From: Campanula takesimana
Lineage: Eukaryota > Streptophyta > Magnoliopsida > Asterales > Campanulaceae
Direction: 5' to 3'
Assembly (NCBI GenBank): GCA_026119855.1
Contig: JAOWBW010000442.1
Location: 868,001 to 932,000, forward strand
DNA: 64,000 nt
Position 1 is the stretch's first letter. The number at the start of each line of letters is the position of its first letter. Made by a program: the position numbers and the translations under genes. Positions 9,501-20,958 of this stretch are shown here, in pieces. Under the pieces are notes generated by a model. It saw only the letters and a program-made list of their open reading frames with translations, made no database searches and had not been told where the DNA came from.

Positions 9501-10965
9501 TGTTAGGATTCATTGTTAGTACACCCACCTTAATTTGATTGATCCATGCCACGTGTCTTTTTATGGACTTTAGGACCGCATGTAATGAAGTTCTACTTCA
9601 ATTTTAGATAAGTCCATTTCTAGATTTTTGATTGTCTAGGCTGAATATAGTTCGGTTGTATCATTAGCGGTTTAGTGCTTCAAGCCGTCATCTTGAGACC
9701 GCCAGCATGGAGCCCTTCAGTTTTCATCATACTGCAGTTTGCATGTTTGATGAAACCGCACATTAAGATCATTCTTCAAACCGCCCCTATGCTTGGTGAA
9801 ACCGCAAAGCAGTTATTGAAGAATTAAAGATATATCATTTATTCCTTAGACAAACATTCCCTTTTTGATCATAAAAGGATGTTGTTATGTTATGTCATGT
9901 CAAAATAACTCTAAGTTAACTTGGAGTTTCTGCAAGGAATGTCGGTTTGTCTATCAGTTTGAGTTGTTTACCGTTGGTCCTTTCTGCAACAAAGGACAAT
10001 TGTCAGGTAGTGGTGCAACAACTACCTAGGACTACAAGACAAAACCAAGGACGAAAATGACAGCTCAACCAATGGGATTTCGACAGCACTGTACCCTTCA
10101 GATTTGATTCAAATCTTTACCCAATGGTCACAAGGGTGCTCTGCCTATAAATAGCCTTCATTATTCAACAATGAAGGTTGCTGAGCTTTAATAGATTCAT
10201 TCCCAAGTATTCAAGTTTGCTTTGAAGAGTTAAACCCAGATATTCAAATCTTCAAACCATCTCCATTGCAAACCTAGTTCTTCATCAAAGCTTCAAGCCT
10301 AACAACCATTCATACTTAGCCTTTACACCAAAAGAATTCTATTTGCTCAACCATCATTTAGATACTTAGAGCATTTGATTTCTTTTCACACACACACCCG
10401 ATTTATATGATCACATAGATTATATACTTCGAAAACACCGGTTGTTATTATAGCTTAGGTTAGACTTATTGTTTAGAGTTTAGATTCATCTTGTAAAACC
10501 TCCTCTAAATTAATACAAGTCTTATAGCTATTAGAAAATCCTAGACTAACCATCTAGGTAGAGGACGTAGTTCATTTAAGAACGAACCTCTTCAATTTGT
10601 GTGTTGGATCTTTATTCTCTGTCTTGATATTTATCTTTCTTGTTTGTGGTCTTGAACTTGTTTCCATATACGAAATGACTTGAAAGATGAATTGTGTTTT
10701 CCTTTAAACTTTAAGTTTAACTATTCTGTTGCATCATAGTGTTTTCTCAACCCGAGTCAAACCTCCCAACTCTTTAACTAACATATTTGGCCAAAACCGC
10801 AAACTCCGCTGTGCATTTTATCAGTTCGGTTCTTGTGCTTTGAACCGCAGTTGGCCAAACTGGTAAGTACTCGGTTGATTTTAAGGGTATTTTAGAAAAA
10901 GTTTCGGACCGCTATTCACCCCCCCTCTAGCGGTTCTATACCCTTGTTGCCCTCTGGGACCAACA
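9501..10965 (+). repeat. 3' LTR of copia-1
   Basis: The 1465-bp LTR begins TGTTAGGATTC after the polypurine tract and ends GGGACCAACA. A TATAAATA box at 10146-10153 marks the promoter. AACCG-type motifs are frequent, as in the rest of the element. The sequence resumes with ATAATAAACATGC, which is also found uninterrupted in the copia-2 LTR at about 17806. This fixes the boundary. Confidence 0.85.
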
Positions 10966-11074
10966 ATAATAAACATGCAAAAGATATAATAATCGGGTTT
11001 GTTATCTCTATAACAATGAAGCTATGATATAACGCATAGGCCTTTCTCAAGGGCCTAGGGCATAATATCTAACA
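10966..11074 (-). repeat. copia-2 3' LTR remnant (first 109 bp)
   Basis: This matches 17809-17917 with about three differences, for example CATAGG against CATAAG and ATATCT against ATATCC. It is cut at 10965/10966 by the insertion of copia-1. Confidence 0.85.
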
Positions 11075-11088
11075 ATCTCCCACTTGCA

Positions 11089-14000
11089 CTAGGCCCAATC
11101 AACGTGTATCCAATACCCATGAACTTAGTTATGATCTCCATCATTATTGTAAGCGAGCTTATGTAAGATGATTATCCTTTGTTATCATCATATGGTATTT
11201 TGCATATTTTGACATCTCCCATCTTTGACGATTTCTCGAATAAGATAGAAACGTCCGAGTATATATTTTGATAAGACATTAGCCCCTTGGATTGTGTAAT
11301 AACAATTATTGACATAATGAAGGTTCATAAAATTAGTGACACTAGAAATGATTTCTAGTTTACTAGTTAGTATCTTAATCCAAACAATTTTCTAGTTGCA
11401 TCCCATGCCACTAGATATTCAACCTTCTGTAGAATAGTAATGGTGTATTTAGAACTCTTCTAACACCATTATTAAACGTAGACATGTATTTATACTGCAA
11501 TATTTATCTTTGTTCGTTTGTAAGAATGCATCTATGTAACTATTACAAGATCATATTTCACTCCATCAAAGATCAAGAACGCATCCTTTGGTTCTTCTCA
11601 AGTACATAAGGATGTTTCTTAACTAGTGACTTTCACTAGAAACCAATTGGTATTATCTCATCATACTCCAAGTATATGAGACATCCGGTCTTAGTACATT
11701 AACATGGCTTACATGATAGATCCAATTGCCAAAGCATAGGGAATCTTAATCATGTGCTTCTTGCTCATTAGTCTTCCAACAAGACTAAATCTTATCAAGA
11801 GTGATGCCTATAGACATTTGTAAGTAACCTCTCCAAGAGTCTTGCATAGTAAACTTTTCACTATCTTGTCTATTTTAGTACTTTGACTTTAACAAATCAA
11901 CTTTTAAGATTTATCTCCATAAATCTAAATTCTAAGGAAATAAGCGGCTTATCCAAGTCTTTCATTTAAAACTCTTTCAAAATGAATTATATGTCAACCA
12001 CATATATTAGACTAGAAATAATGTTACCCTCCCACTAAATTTATTGTAATCACAAGTTTCATCTTTGATGAATTCAAACTCTTTGAATACTACATCAAAA
12101 CGAAATTTCACTCCAAGTAGTTTGCTTTAGTCCATCTCATGAATTTCTGCAACTTGCATATTTTATTATAATTTTATGGATCAAAAATTTTAGGTTGTAT
12201 CAAACATATCCTAAAGAATGTTTCTGTTAAGGAATATAGTTTTGACATCCATTTGTCATATATCATATTCAAAATATGAGGTCATGACATTTAGAATTCT
12301 AATAATATTAAGCATGACTACGGGTGGTAAAGTTTCATCATAATCGATATTATGAATTAACTTTTCTCAATTAGTCGTGCTTTATCAATATGCACCTTGC
12401 GATCCATGTCTGTTTTCTCCAAGAAAAATCATTTCCACCTTATGGTTTTTAAGCCTTATGGTAGAACGATCAAGTTTCAAACTTGATTGTTATACATGGA
12501 TTGCTCTTTAGATTTCATGACTCCAAGTCATTGATCTAAATCCGGAGCGGACTTTGCATCTTGATAGGTAGTAGATCAATCATTCTCAATGATATCTTCC
12601 TTATCACTTTCTATTACGAGAAATCAATATTTCTTGTCATAGATAGTATCCCATCATATATGCAAATATCTTGTGAATTCTTGAACGAATTTCCACAACT
12701 CCTTGTGAAACTTTGTTCAACTTCCATCCTAGGTTCTATATCATTTTCTGGGTCTCGAACTCTTCGAGATACATTTTACTCCCACTAGTTCTTTAGAGAT
12801 AAACGATTTATCTAGAAAGTGCCATTTAGAGTAGCAAACGATCTGTACTCTAAAGGGCGTAAAATTAATATCATTAAGATATTCCACGAAAATACATTAA
12901 CTAAATTTAGGTGTGATTTTGTCAAAGACAATACTTTTCACAAAATTGTCACATCACAAATCTTTATGAAAGACAAACCTGATTTTCTTTCATTCCATAT
13001 CCAATATGGTATTAGTCGAACCTCCTTAGATGAAACTCAAATTAGTGTAAGCGCAGCTGTTTCCAGCACATAATCCAGAAGGTTAATTAAAGATCAATTT
13101 GACTTATTATGAGGTGAAAAACAGCTGTTTGCAGACAATCTGCAGGTTTCTGTAAACAGGGGCCGTACGCCTCATTACTAAATTGCAGCCGTACGGTTGT
13201 TGTTTTCAGATTTTTTTTTTCTTATTATGCAGACTTTCTGCAGAATTCTCATCAAGTCCATGATTCAAATATTTATTACCTTGATCAGATCAGAGTACAT
13301 CAATATTTTTGCCATGAGTTACCGAAATCTATTTCCAAGCATTGTTACTTTAATGAGCTACATACATCAACATGTATTAGTTCAAAAGAGTATTTACCTT
13401 TAACTACTATTAGTATGAGGTGTCTTAATCAATTTCCAAGATTCACATATATCACATGATTCAAAATCATGTGAGTTTAAAAGTCCGTCCCATAGAATTT
13501 TAGATATGCATTTCTTATCATTTGATTGAGACTTCAATGCTTCAAGAATGTAACGCTTACATCATTGGATTCAGATTTCCATTATTTACGTTATACTCAT
13601 TATTTTGTTCTTCCAAGATAAGGATATAAACTCCCATTATATGATTAACAATACAATAAAGCGAATCATATTTAATGGAGCACCTTCTTATTCAAAATAA
13701 GAAATATCAGAATCATTCAATGAAGAAACCAAAATAATATTTTCACTTAAAGTAGGAACATCACAACATTTGTTCAAAACAAATATGAACCCACTAGGTA
13801 AAGACACTTCGCAAGTTCCTATGATTAATGTTGCAACATTTGCATCATTATCAACACATAGGTTAATCTTTACCCTTTTAAATAGTCTTTCTATTTCTCA
13901 AGTCTTACACATTTATATAAATGTGGGATCCATATCCGGTATCCAATACCTAAGAACTTAGAAGTAAAATTTTAACATAAATACTTGAAGTGATAGTCTC

Positions 14001-16540
14001 ACTATCCTTCTTTTTAATCTTTTAATTCAAATTTTAATTTCTCAAATGACCAATCATATTTCCATGGTAGTAATGACATCCTCAGGATTTTAGGTTTAGC
14101 CACAAATATTTCCTTTAGGCTTGACAACTCTTGTCTTGCCTTTATCTTAAATTCTTTTCTTTATTAACCTTTAGAGTTTGAGAATGTTTTAATTTGATAT
14201 TAAGACTTAGTATTTTAAACATCAAATGTCACTTATGAATTAATATTAAATCCGTTTGTTAGTTCCAAACTAAATTGATTACCAAGCCAGCTAAGGTAAT
14301 TAATATGTCTCTCCATGTTCAAAACATGAGAACTTATTAACATACCTTTCATTCATCACATGAATGTTAGGCTCTAATCAATCTCAAACTTTTTTTGCCT
14401 TTCTTGCTTGTAGGAACGTTTCCTACGTAATTGCATATCACGTAAGCATCCATATGTTTTAGATACTTCCAAAGTTCCAAACATTTGATAGCAAGTCGTA
14501 GGACAATTGACATCCATAGATTCATCCACATGATTCTAATCAATGTCTTTGTCCGTCCTTAAGGCATTAGGTTTCTTAGGAATATGATTTATTAAGAATT
14601 CATAACTTCAGTTCTTGCTTTAGAACAATTCTTAAGCTCATGAAATAGTCAAGGAAGTTAATCTCATTCTCGTAAGTGGAGTCTATCGCAGTAATTATAC
14701 ATGATTATAGTTTAAGATATTCTACAAAATATGCAAATAAATATACACCTATATTTCATACCATTATCATTTTAGAGATATTTAATGTATTTCATAAATA
14801 CTCTCACTAAATTATACACTTTCAAATACAATAATTGTATAATATAATTTGAGTGAGCTAAGATCCATATTTCACCTAACTTTGAGTCGGCTAGGGCACG
14901 ACTGCTCAAAATCAAGTTATTTAGGTAGATAACTCCTTATCAATCACATCATATGTGACTCTTAGATCTTTTATAAGATTTTAGACATCTTATGTTTAAC
15001 ATATTTTAATCTCATCTGTGTCTTATGCCAAAAAAAATTTGATAGCCTAATTAAGTCAAACCATTTTAAAATGTATAGGAATCACTGTTTCCTCATCTTG
15101 CTCATAGATGAATAGAATTAATGCGCCTACGCTAGGGCGTAACCCACATAAAACTACCCATGTACTCACAAGTGTTTTAATCATAGATTGGCACATGACT
15201 TAAGTTTTATGAAGATTTATTTACATAGAGACATGCATCATATATTTAATTATGTCAAACATAATATAATATAGTCTTTGCATAATGGATGTTAACTAAT
15301 CAAATTAATTAACAGAAGCAAAATCTTGTGATTTAATTATGAACAATACTATGGGGACGGAATCTTAATTTTTTATAAACAATTTACAGATTGGATATTT
15401 CATTCGTATTCCCAGAAACAAGGCACAAGCCAGACATTGGTCCATACAATGAATTAATCCAAATTTAGTTTCCTTCTCTGTAAACAATTTGCACTTTGTT
15501 TATAGGGATGAATTCTGAAACTTTTGAATCCGCAGAGCATCTATAGATTGAGAGCACAAAACGTACGGCCAAAACTAAACCAAAAGGCATCCACATTTTC
15601 GTACTAAGATCAAGAAACCAAGTAACTTCTCTATACGGTCGAAATTAAGCCAAAAGGCATCCACATTCCCGTATAGATTGGTCACTTGTTTAAAGACCAT
15701 TTCATTGTATTTTAATCTTCATGGATTACAGCAATCCTAAACTCTTTAGAAATCTGATTTCTGCAACATTTATGAATTCCTCGATTGAAAACTGTTTCAG
15801 GAAGCACGGTTTTGAAAACCAGCCGTCTGAAAGTAGTTTCAGTTTCCAGATTCGAATTTTGTAAACAATTTACAGAAAAATCTAAACACCAGAAAACATA
15901 ATCAAAACCTGGGATTTAGAGAACCACGGATGGTTCTGGCAGCTTCCAGATTCATCCGTACGGCTCTGTTAAGAAGGTCACAGAAACTCTGAAGCTTCAA
16001 AATTCTGGAACTGTATATTTCTGGATTTCAAGATTGAGATATTTTCAGGAAACACGGTTTCCGAAACCAGTCGTCTGAAACAGACTCAATCTTCAGATTC
16101 AATTCTGCAACCAGTTTATAGAACAATCTGATTTACCAAAAAACAGAGTCAAATATGAGATTTACCAAACCATTCGTACGTATGAGTTTGGTAGCTTCCA
16201 AACCATCCGTACGGATCCTTTAGTACGATCTCAGATTTTCAGATATCCAGAATTTTTAAATTCGATCAATTCCATTATCGTGTTCATGCATTAATCAGAT
16301 CAAACCAACACGAATTTACAGATTACGAATTTAAATATATCTAATTAATATCATGAATAAACAATTTATTACATATACAAATTTGATCTAAATTATCAAT
16401 ACAGATAATCCAACATAATAATTACATAATCCCCATATTCATGCTCATAAACCCTAATCACATATTCATCTTTATCATCATGCAAAATCAAATAATCAAA
16501 TTAAATAATTTAAACATGATGTATTAAAATAATCAACGAT
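11089..16540 (-). pseudogene. Decayed copia-2 gag-pol
   Basis: No long ORF survives, but minus-strand translation shows copia landmarks. Around 12345-12200 it reads NIDYDETLPPVVML, then a stop in place of Trp, then QMDVKTIFLN, corresponding to the RT motifs DYDETFSPVAML and WQMDVKTAFLNG. Around 12005-11985 is a degenerate IYVVDI (YVDD region). Around 11625-11530 is NILMYLRRTKG, the RNase H-proximal motif. Many stops and frameshifts are present, so the copy is dead. Short open frames on the + strand here are by-products. Confidence 0.75.
15540..16250. repeat. Degenerate repeats in the copia-2 leader (CCGTACGG-rich)
   Basis: The segment GGCATCCACATT with flanking text occurs twice (about 15586 and 15655). 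A longer block with AAACCAG, CGTCTGAAA and TTCAG is repeated at about 15800 and 16050. CCGTACGG-like palindromes recur at about 15957, 16207 and elsewhere. The region lies just inside the 5' LTR on the minus strand, where the untranslated leader and packaging signal would be. Confidence 0.5.
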
Positions 16541-16560
16541 GAATGGGGCTTTGATACCAC

Positions 16561-17917
16561 TGTTGGGTTTTAATGCATCATGCGCAGTGGAATAAACATA
16601 AGATAAAATACCCATGAGCCCAGATCTGTGCATGTTGATTAAATTAAATACAAGATGAAAGAAACATACCCTTGAAGATCGAATCCATGAACACGGACTT
16701 TAGGTGTTGAAAAACGAACACCCTCTACCGGTATCCACACGTCGAACGGACTAAAGAACACCTTCTTGATCGATTGCTAGATCCAAGGTTTGGTGAAGAA
16801 ACGATTTCTTCATAGGAATTATTTTACCCCATTGATTATTGTATTTTGATGATTCTCAATCTCAAAATAAATAATCTTGCCTCTATATTTTATTGTTTCC
16901 AAAACAATGTGTTATGATTTCCAAAATCAATATTCAATGCAGTCAAACCCGGCAACATATATTAATACGAGGGTTTGACCTAATTCCTTTTGGGATCGGG
17001 ATTTCTTGTCAAACAAGAAATCTGACCAAACTGTTCTGCCGGACAAACCATCCATACGGATCCTCCAATAGGATCCAGTTTTTCCTCAATTTTCGTGCCT
17101 TATTCGATCCGTTCTGTGTGTGTGACCCAATAGGATTATACTAAGTTGGCAACGAGTCCGAACCATTCAGAACCCGTAAGTCATAAGCGGACTCTAGCAA
17201 GCCATTATGATTACCCAATTAGTATAACTTTGAAAATCCAAAGTTACCTTATAGAACATATCACAATCCCTTTTGTCACTCGATATCATATTGGACATAA
17301 GTCATGGTCCACGTCAATTTATGTTGTCCAATGCTTTCTCGATCCCAAATAGATTAATATGAGCAAATGACATTGAACACATCAATTCATTTGGGTATGA
17401 CCATACACTATCATCAATCTCACTCATCGAGTCGCCAAGCAGGTATCTCTTTTGAGAGATGGATAAATCCCATCTTGACTTATCATTCTTCCCTACAAGA
17501 ATCCGATTATGTCAATCGTAGCCTTTATAACCACCCGGTTAAGGGTAGCGTTTGAGTACGTCAAACATAATGTTCATCATGTGGAAGACCATGATAATCT
17601 CAGGTCTAAGGATATCAAATGATATAACTATTATGAGATTTAATTATGACATTTGACCATGACATAAATCTCATAATGGGTCTATCCAGTACATTGTTCT
17701 CCAACAAGTACCCATAAGTTTAATCCGCATCCTATGCACCATAATCATCATATGATTATCAATTAAACTCATGCAAGCGCTTCATAAGTGCTAGGGACAA
17801 TAATTATTATAATAAACATGCAAATGATATAATAATCGGGTTTGTTATCTCTATAACAATGAAGCTATGATATAACGCATAAGCCTTTCTCAAGGGCCTA
17901 GGGCATAATATCCAACA
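16561..17917 (-). repeat. copia-2 5' LTR, complete
   Basis: The 1357-bp LTR starts TGTTGGG beside the primer-binding-site complement (CTTTGATACCAC, 16549-16560) and ends ATCCAACA. Between about 17790 and 17820 it contains the intact version of the site into which copia-1 inserted in the other LTR. Confidence 0.85.
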
Positions 17918-18136
17918 ATTTAAACATGAATGTTGATTTCATGTTGATGCGTCAGACTGCAAACGTCCCAAATTTAAAAGGATAATAATTTATATAGTGA
18001 AAATTTATAGTGAAAACTCATTGTGAAACTATGTAATCTGTTAGATTGTAATAAATCTTTGAGAGCCCCACTGATAAAAGCTCATCCGACGGATTATAAA
18101 GTTTCACTATTAACTTTCAGTATAAATTTTGACAGT
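17918..18136. other. Spacer before the SRP72 promoter
   Basis: AT-rich sequence between copia-2 and the inverted repeat. Nothing recognisable was found. Confidence 0.4.
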
Positions 18137-18404
18137 GCGAATCTGAGATATCAGATTCAGTCAACCTTCGAGGGTTTGACTATGAACTGGAGCTTGGCGT
18201 ACACTACAATTTAAAAAGAAGTGGATTGGTTTATGAAAGATGGGAGCTTCTGCCTTGGATGTTGGGCCCATTTGAGTACGATAATGGGCCAATTAGTGAC
18301 CATTTGTATAAGTGGATCAAAGCGTATAAAATTGTAGTGTACGCCAAGCTCCAGTTCATAGTCAAACCCTCGAAGGTTGACTGAATCTGATATCTCAGAT
18401 TCGC
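18137..18404. repeat. Perfect 76-bp inverted repeat in the SRP72 promoter
   Basis: The left arm (18137-18212) and right arm (18329-18404) are exact reverse complements over 76 bp by direct comparison. They are separated by a 116-bp loop. The loop holds the probable promoter elements TGGGCCCA and ATGGGCC. A transcript through it would fold into a very stable hairpin. No target duplication or MITE-type end is seen, so it looks like an inverted local duplication and not an inserted element. Confidence 0.9.
18263..18291 (+). promoter_or_regulatory. Site II-like motifs upstream of SRP72
   Basis: TGGGCCCA (18263-18270) and ATGGGCCA (18284-18291) match the TGGGCC/T site II elements bound by TCP factors. 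These are common in promoters of plant translation and protein-export housekeeping genes. Confidence 0.5.
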
Positions 18405-18577
18405 GAATTCAGAAACAAGAGTCGGGAAAACGAAACGAACTTTTGAGAAAGCGTTGGTACGAGAGCGGGCAGGTTGTGATCTAGACGAGGGCGTGTTTCT
18501 GCTGGGGTTATCATCGTTGTCGCTTAGTTGCGGCTGCATCTTCTTCTTCTTTCTCAAGTCGCCGGCCATCCTCTCAG

Positions 18578-18770
18578 GTACAATTTTCTCCGATCTATCT
18601 ATGTTCTAGTGAATCAGGCTTTTATATCTGTTTTACATGTCTTTAATTGATTTCGAAAAATTTCCCCTTCCTTTTTTTAAAAAAAAAAAAAATTGGGTTT
18701 GGAAATTTTTGATTTCGTAATTGTTGATTGATATCTGACAAAGAAGCTGAAAATCCTGTGTTGATCTTAG
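18578..18770 (+). other. Possible 5' UTR intron of the SRP72 gene
   Basis: CTCTCAG|GTACAATTTT gives a donor at 18578 and TTGATCTTAG an acceptor at 18770, 13 bp before the start codon. The stretch between is T-rich. This is a prediction from splice signals only. Confidence 0.4.
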
Positions 18771-18783
18771 TTACAAAGGTCAA

Positions 18784-20920
18784 ATGGCTCCAAAGGCCAA
18801 AGAGAAACAGAAAGCCGCCGCCGCATCGCCCGCCGCATCCATTGAAGATCTGTTCACTTCTCTAAATCGCCACATTCAACGTTCCGATTTCAAACAGGCT
18901 GTCAAAGTTGCTGATCAAGGTCCATCATTTCTCCCATTCACTTCTCTCTTAGGGCTCACTTTGTAATATGAAAATCTTTTTTATCCATTCAGTTTTATCG
19001 ATTGCACCTGACGATGAAGATGCCATCCGCTCTAAGATTGTGGCGCTTATTAAAGATGATACCATTGATCTGGCTCTTTCAACTATTAATCAGTCTTCTA
19101 AAAAGTTCCCGTCCGACTTTAACTTCTTCAAGGTAAATTCTGGCATTCATATACATACATGCACACATATACATACATCCATTAGGGCATAGCTAAATTA
19201 TCATCTTTAGTGCTATCTAACTTTCAAGTCACTTTGATGCCATTCAGATTCATTGTTAAAACAAATTGACAAACAAATTGACAAGTTCCGAAAATAGAAA
19301 TGCGTTTGCCAGTTTACTATTAGCAAAGCTACAGTGTAGTTCCTTTTAATCGAGCATGAAAATCTAAAACTTGTTATTGATAGTATTGTTGATGGTGTAT
19401 CAATAACAAGTTGCAGATTTTCATTAGTATAATTAAATCAACTTAAATTATTGTTCAAAATTTCTTCACAATAACAGCAAAAAAGTATGAAGATCATTTT
19501 GGGATGGAGGTAGTATAAAAATTATGAAGAAAATTGAACAAAATGTTGATGCCCATTATATTGCTTTTTGGATGCCTCTGAATATTATTTTTCGTTAATG
19601 GTTATCATCTCAATTTCACTTTATTTGGGATGAACACGTGAAGACTAGAGCGGTGGACTTCCATCTGCAAACGTGTTTTGCTTGAGTTTGAATCTGCATC
19701 TGGCATTGAAGGTGCATGAAGAATATTTATATCATCCATGATTAGGTTAATTTGTACCTATGAGGATGTTCTTTTGCTTTTGCCTTTGATACAACATAAG
19801 CAACAACTCACCAAATCCCTGTACCAATCAAGTTGGGTTGACTGTATGGAATGTTGTATTCAGTTGAGAGATATTTGATTGAACTATACTCATGCTCATC
19901 CTTATGAATATCATCTTCCACATTCTTTCTTGAATTCCAGTAGCTGTAACGTTGTCTTTGATACTAACTAGTTACCTTTCTTTATGTTCTATTCATGAAA
20001 TCTTGTTTTCTAACTCAGCTATAATTGAGGGGCTTCTACCATTCAAAGTGAAGTTATTTTACTGTTCAGTACTACAACATATTTTTTGTACTCTACTACT
20101 GTATATTTTTTTTACCAATTTCTTCTTGGTTGAGCAGCATTTATTACAATAAAATAAAGATATCGAATGTATATTCTATTAGAGCTGAAATTGATGTTTA
20201 TGTTTACTGTATTCGTTGATCACTCAGACTTAGTGATGGACTTTACTTTTTTGTCTTGCCATCATGACTAAAACCATCTTTAGCCTGTCTGTATTGATTT
20301 AATCCTGATCATAGGTATAGGAAATGATTATTTTCTTGTACTTCTTTGTCATCAAGCTTAAGTATGTCTGCTTTTTTCCATTAATGTACTATACCTCTTT
20401 ATTTCCTTCATAGTTTAAACCTTATTGTTTTTAAACTTTTCTTGGTATATTTTCTTTGTATGCTAAAATAGCTAATATCGGAGTATTTGTTCCATTATTT
20501 TTATCCTTCTCTTCATGTTTTCCCAATCCTTTTATGCTTTTTTTCCTCTTGTAATTGTTTCACTCAGCTGAGCATAAAATGTTTATATGTATGCGTGTTT
20601 ATATTTATATAGTATATACTCCTCCGTCCCATAACTATGTGCACAAATTTCCTTTTTGGGCATCCCATTGATAAGTCACACTTTCCTAAAATGGCAAAGA
20701 ATTTTTAATATTCCTCCCACTCATTCTCTCTCCTACTTTACTTTTATACTTACAACACCAATCAACCTACTATTCCCTACCCCACTTTCTCTCTCCTACA
20801 TCACTTTTCACACTCACAACAACTACCCACTACTATTCATCCCTTAATTCCCGTGCAAAACTCATTTTAATTCTCGTGCAAAACTCATTTTGTGTCCATA
20901 GTTATCGGACGGAGGGAGTT

Positions 20921-20958
<38 letters not shown>

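Larger units (their letters stand above)
2604..10965 (+). mobile_element. copia-1: SIRE-type Ty1/copia retrotransposon, 3' two-thirds
   Basis: From left to right it contains the end of the integrase-RT linker, RT and RNase H (to 4409), a 450-bp spacer, an internal promoter, a spliced extra ORF (5008-9033), a spacer, a polypurine tract (AGGGGGAG at 9491-9498) and the 3' LTR (9501-10965). The RT wording (YVDDIIFGSTN, MSMMGELTFFLGLQIKQ) and the additional ORF after pol match the SIRE/Maximus lineage. The 5' half and 5' LTR lie left of the window beyond the hAT insertion. The LTR ends in CA at 10965, directly followed by ATAAT, the likely 5-bp target duplication within the copia-2 LTR. Confidence 0.85.
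10966..17917 (-). mobile_element. copia-2: decayed Ty1/copia retrotransposon, minus strand
   Basis: Read on the minus strand, the 5' LTR is 17917-16561, a primer-binding site TGGTATCAAAGC lies just inside it, decayed gag-pol follows, then a polypurine tract (complement of ATCTCCCACTTGC, 11075-11088), and the 3' LTR starts at 11074. Only 109 bp of that 3' LTR are in view because copia-1 is inserted in it. ATTTA (17918-17922) would be the target duplication, but its partner is outside the window. Confidence 0.85.

Noticed and set aside
17530..17720. Possible separate insertion in the copia-2 LTR
   Set aside because: Repeated CATGATAATCTCA and CATAATGGG phrases, but no ends or duplication. They are best taken as LTR-internal repeats.
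18231..18569. 112-codon minus-strand ORF over the SRP72 leader
   Set aside because: It overlaps the inverted repeat and the SRP72 5' region. Its sequence has no recognisable domain, and it shares a peptide with a + strand frame only because of the inverted repeat.
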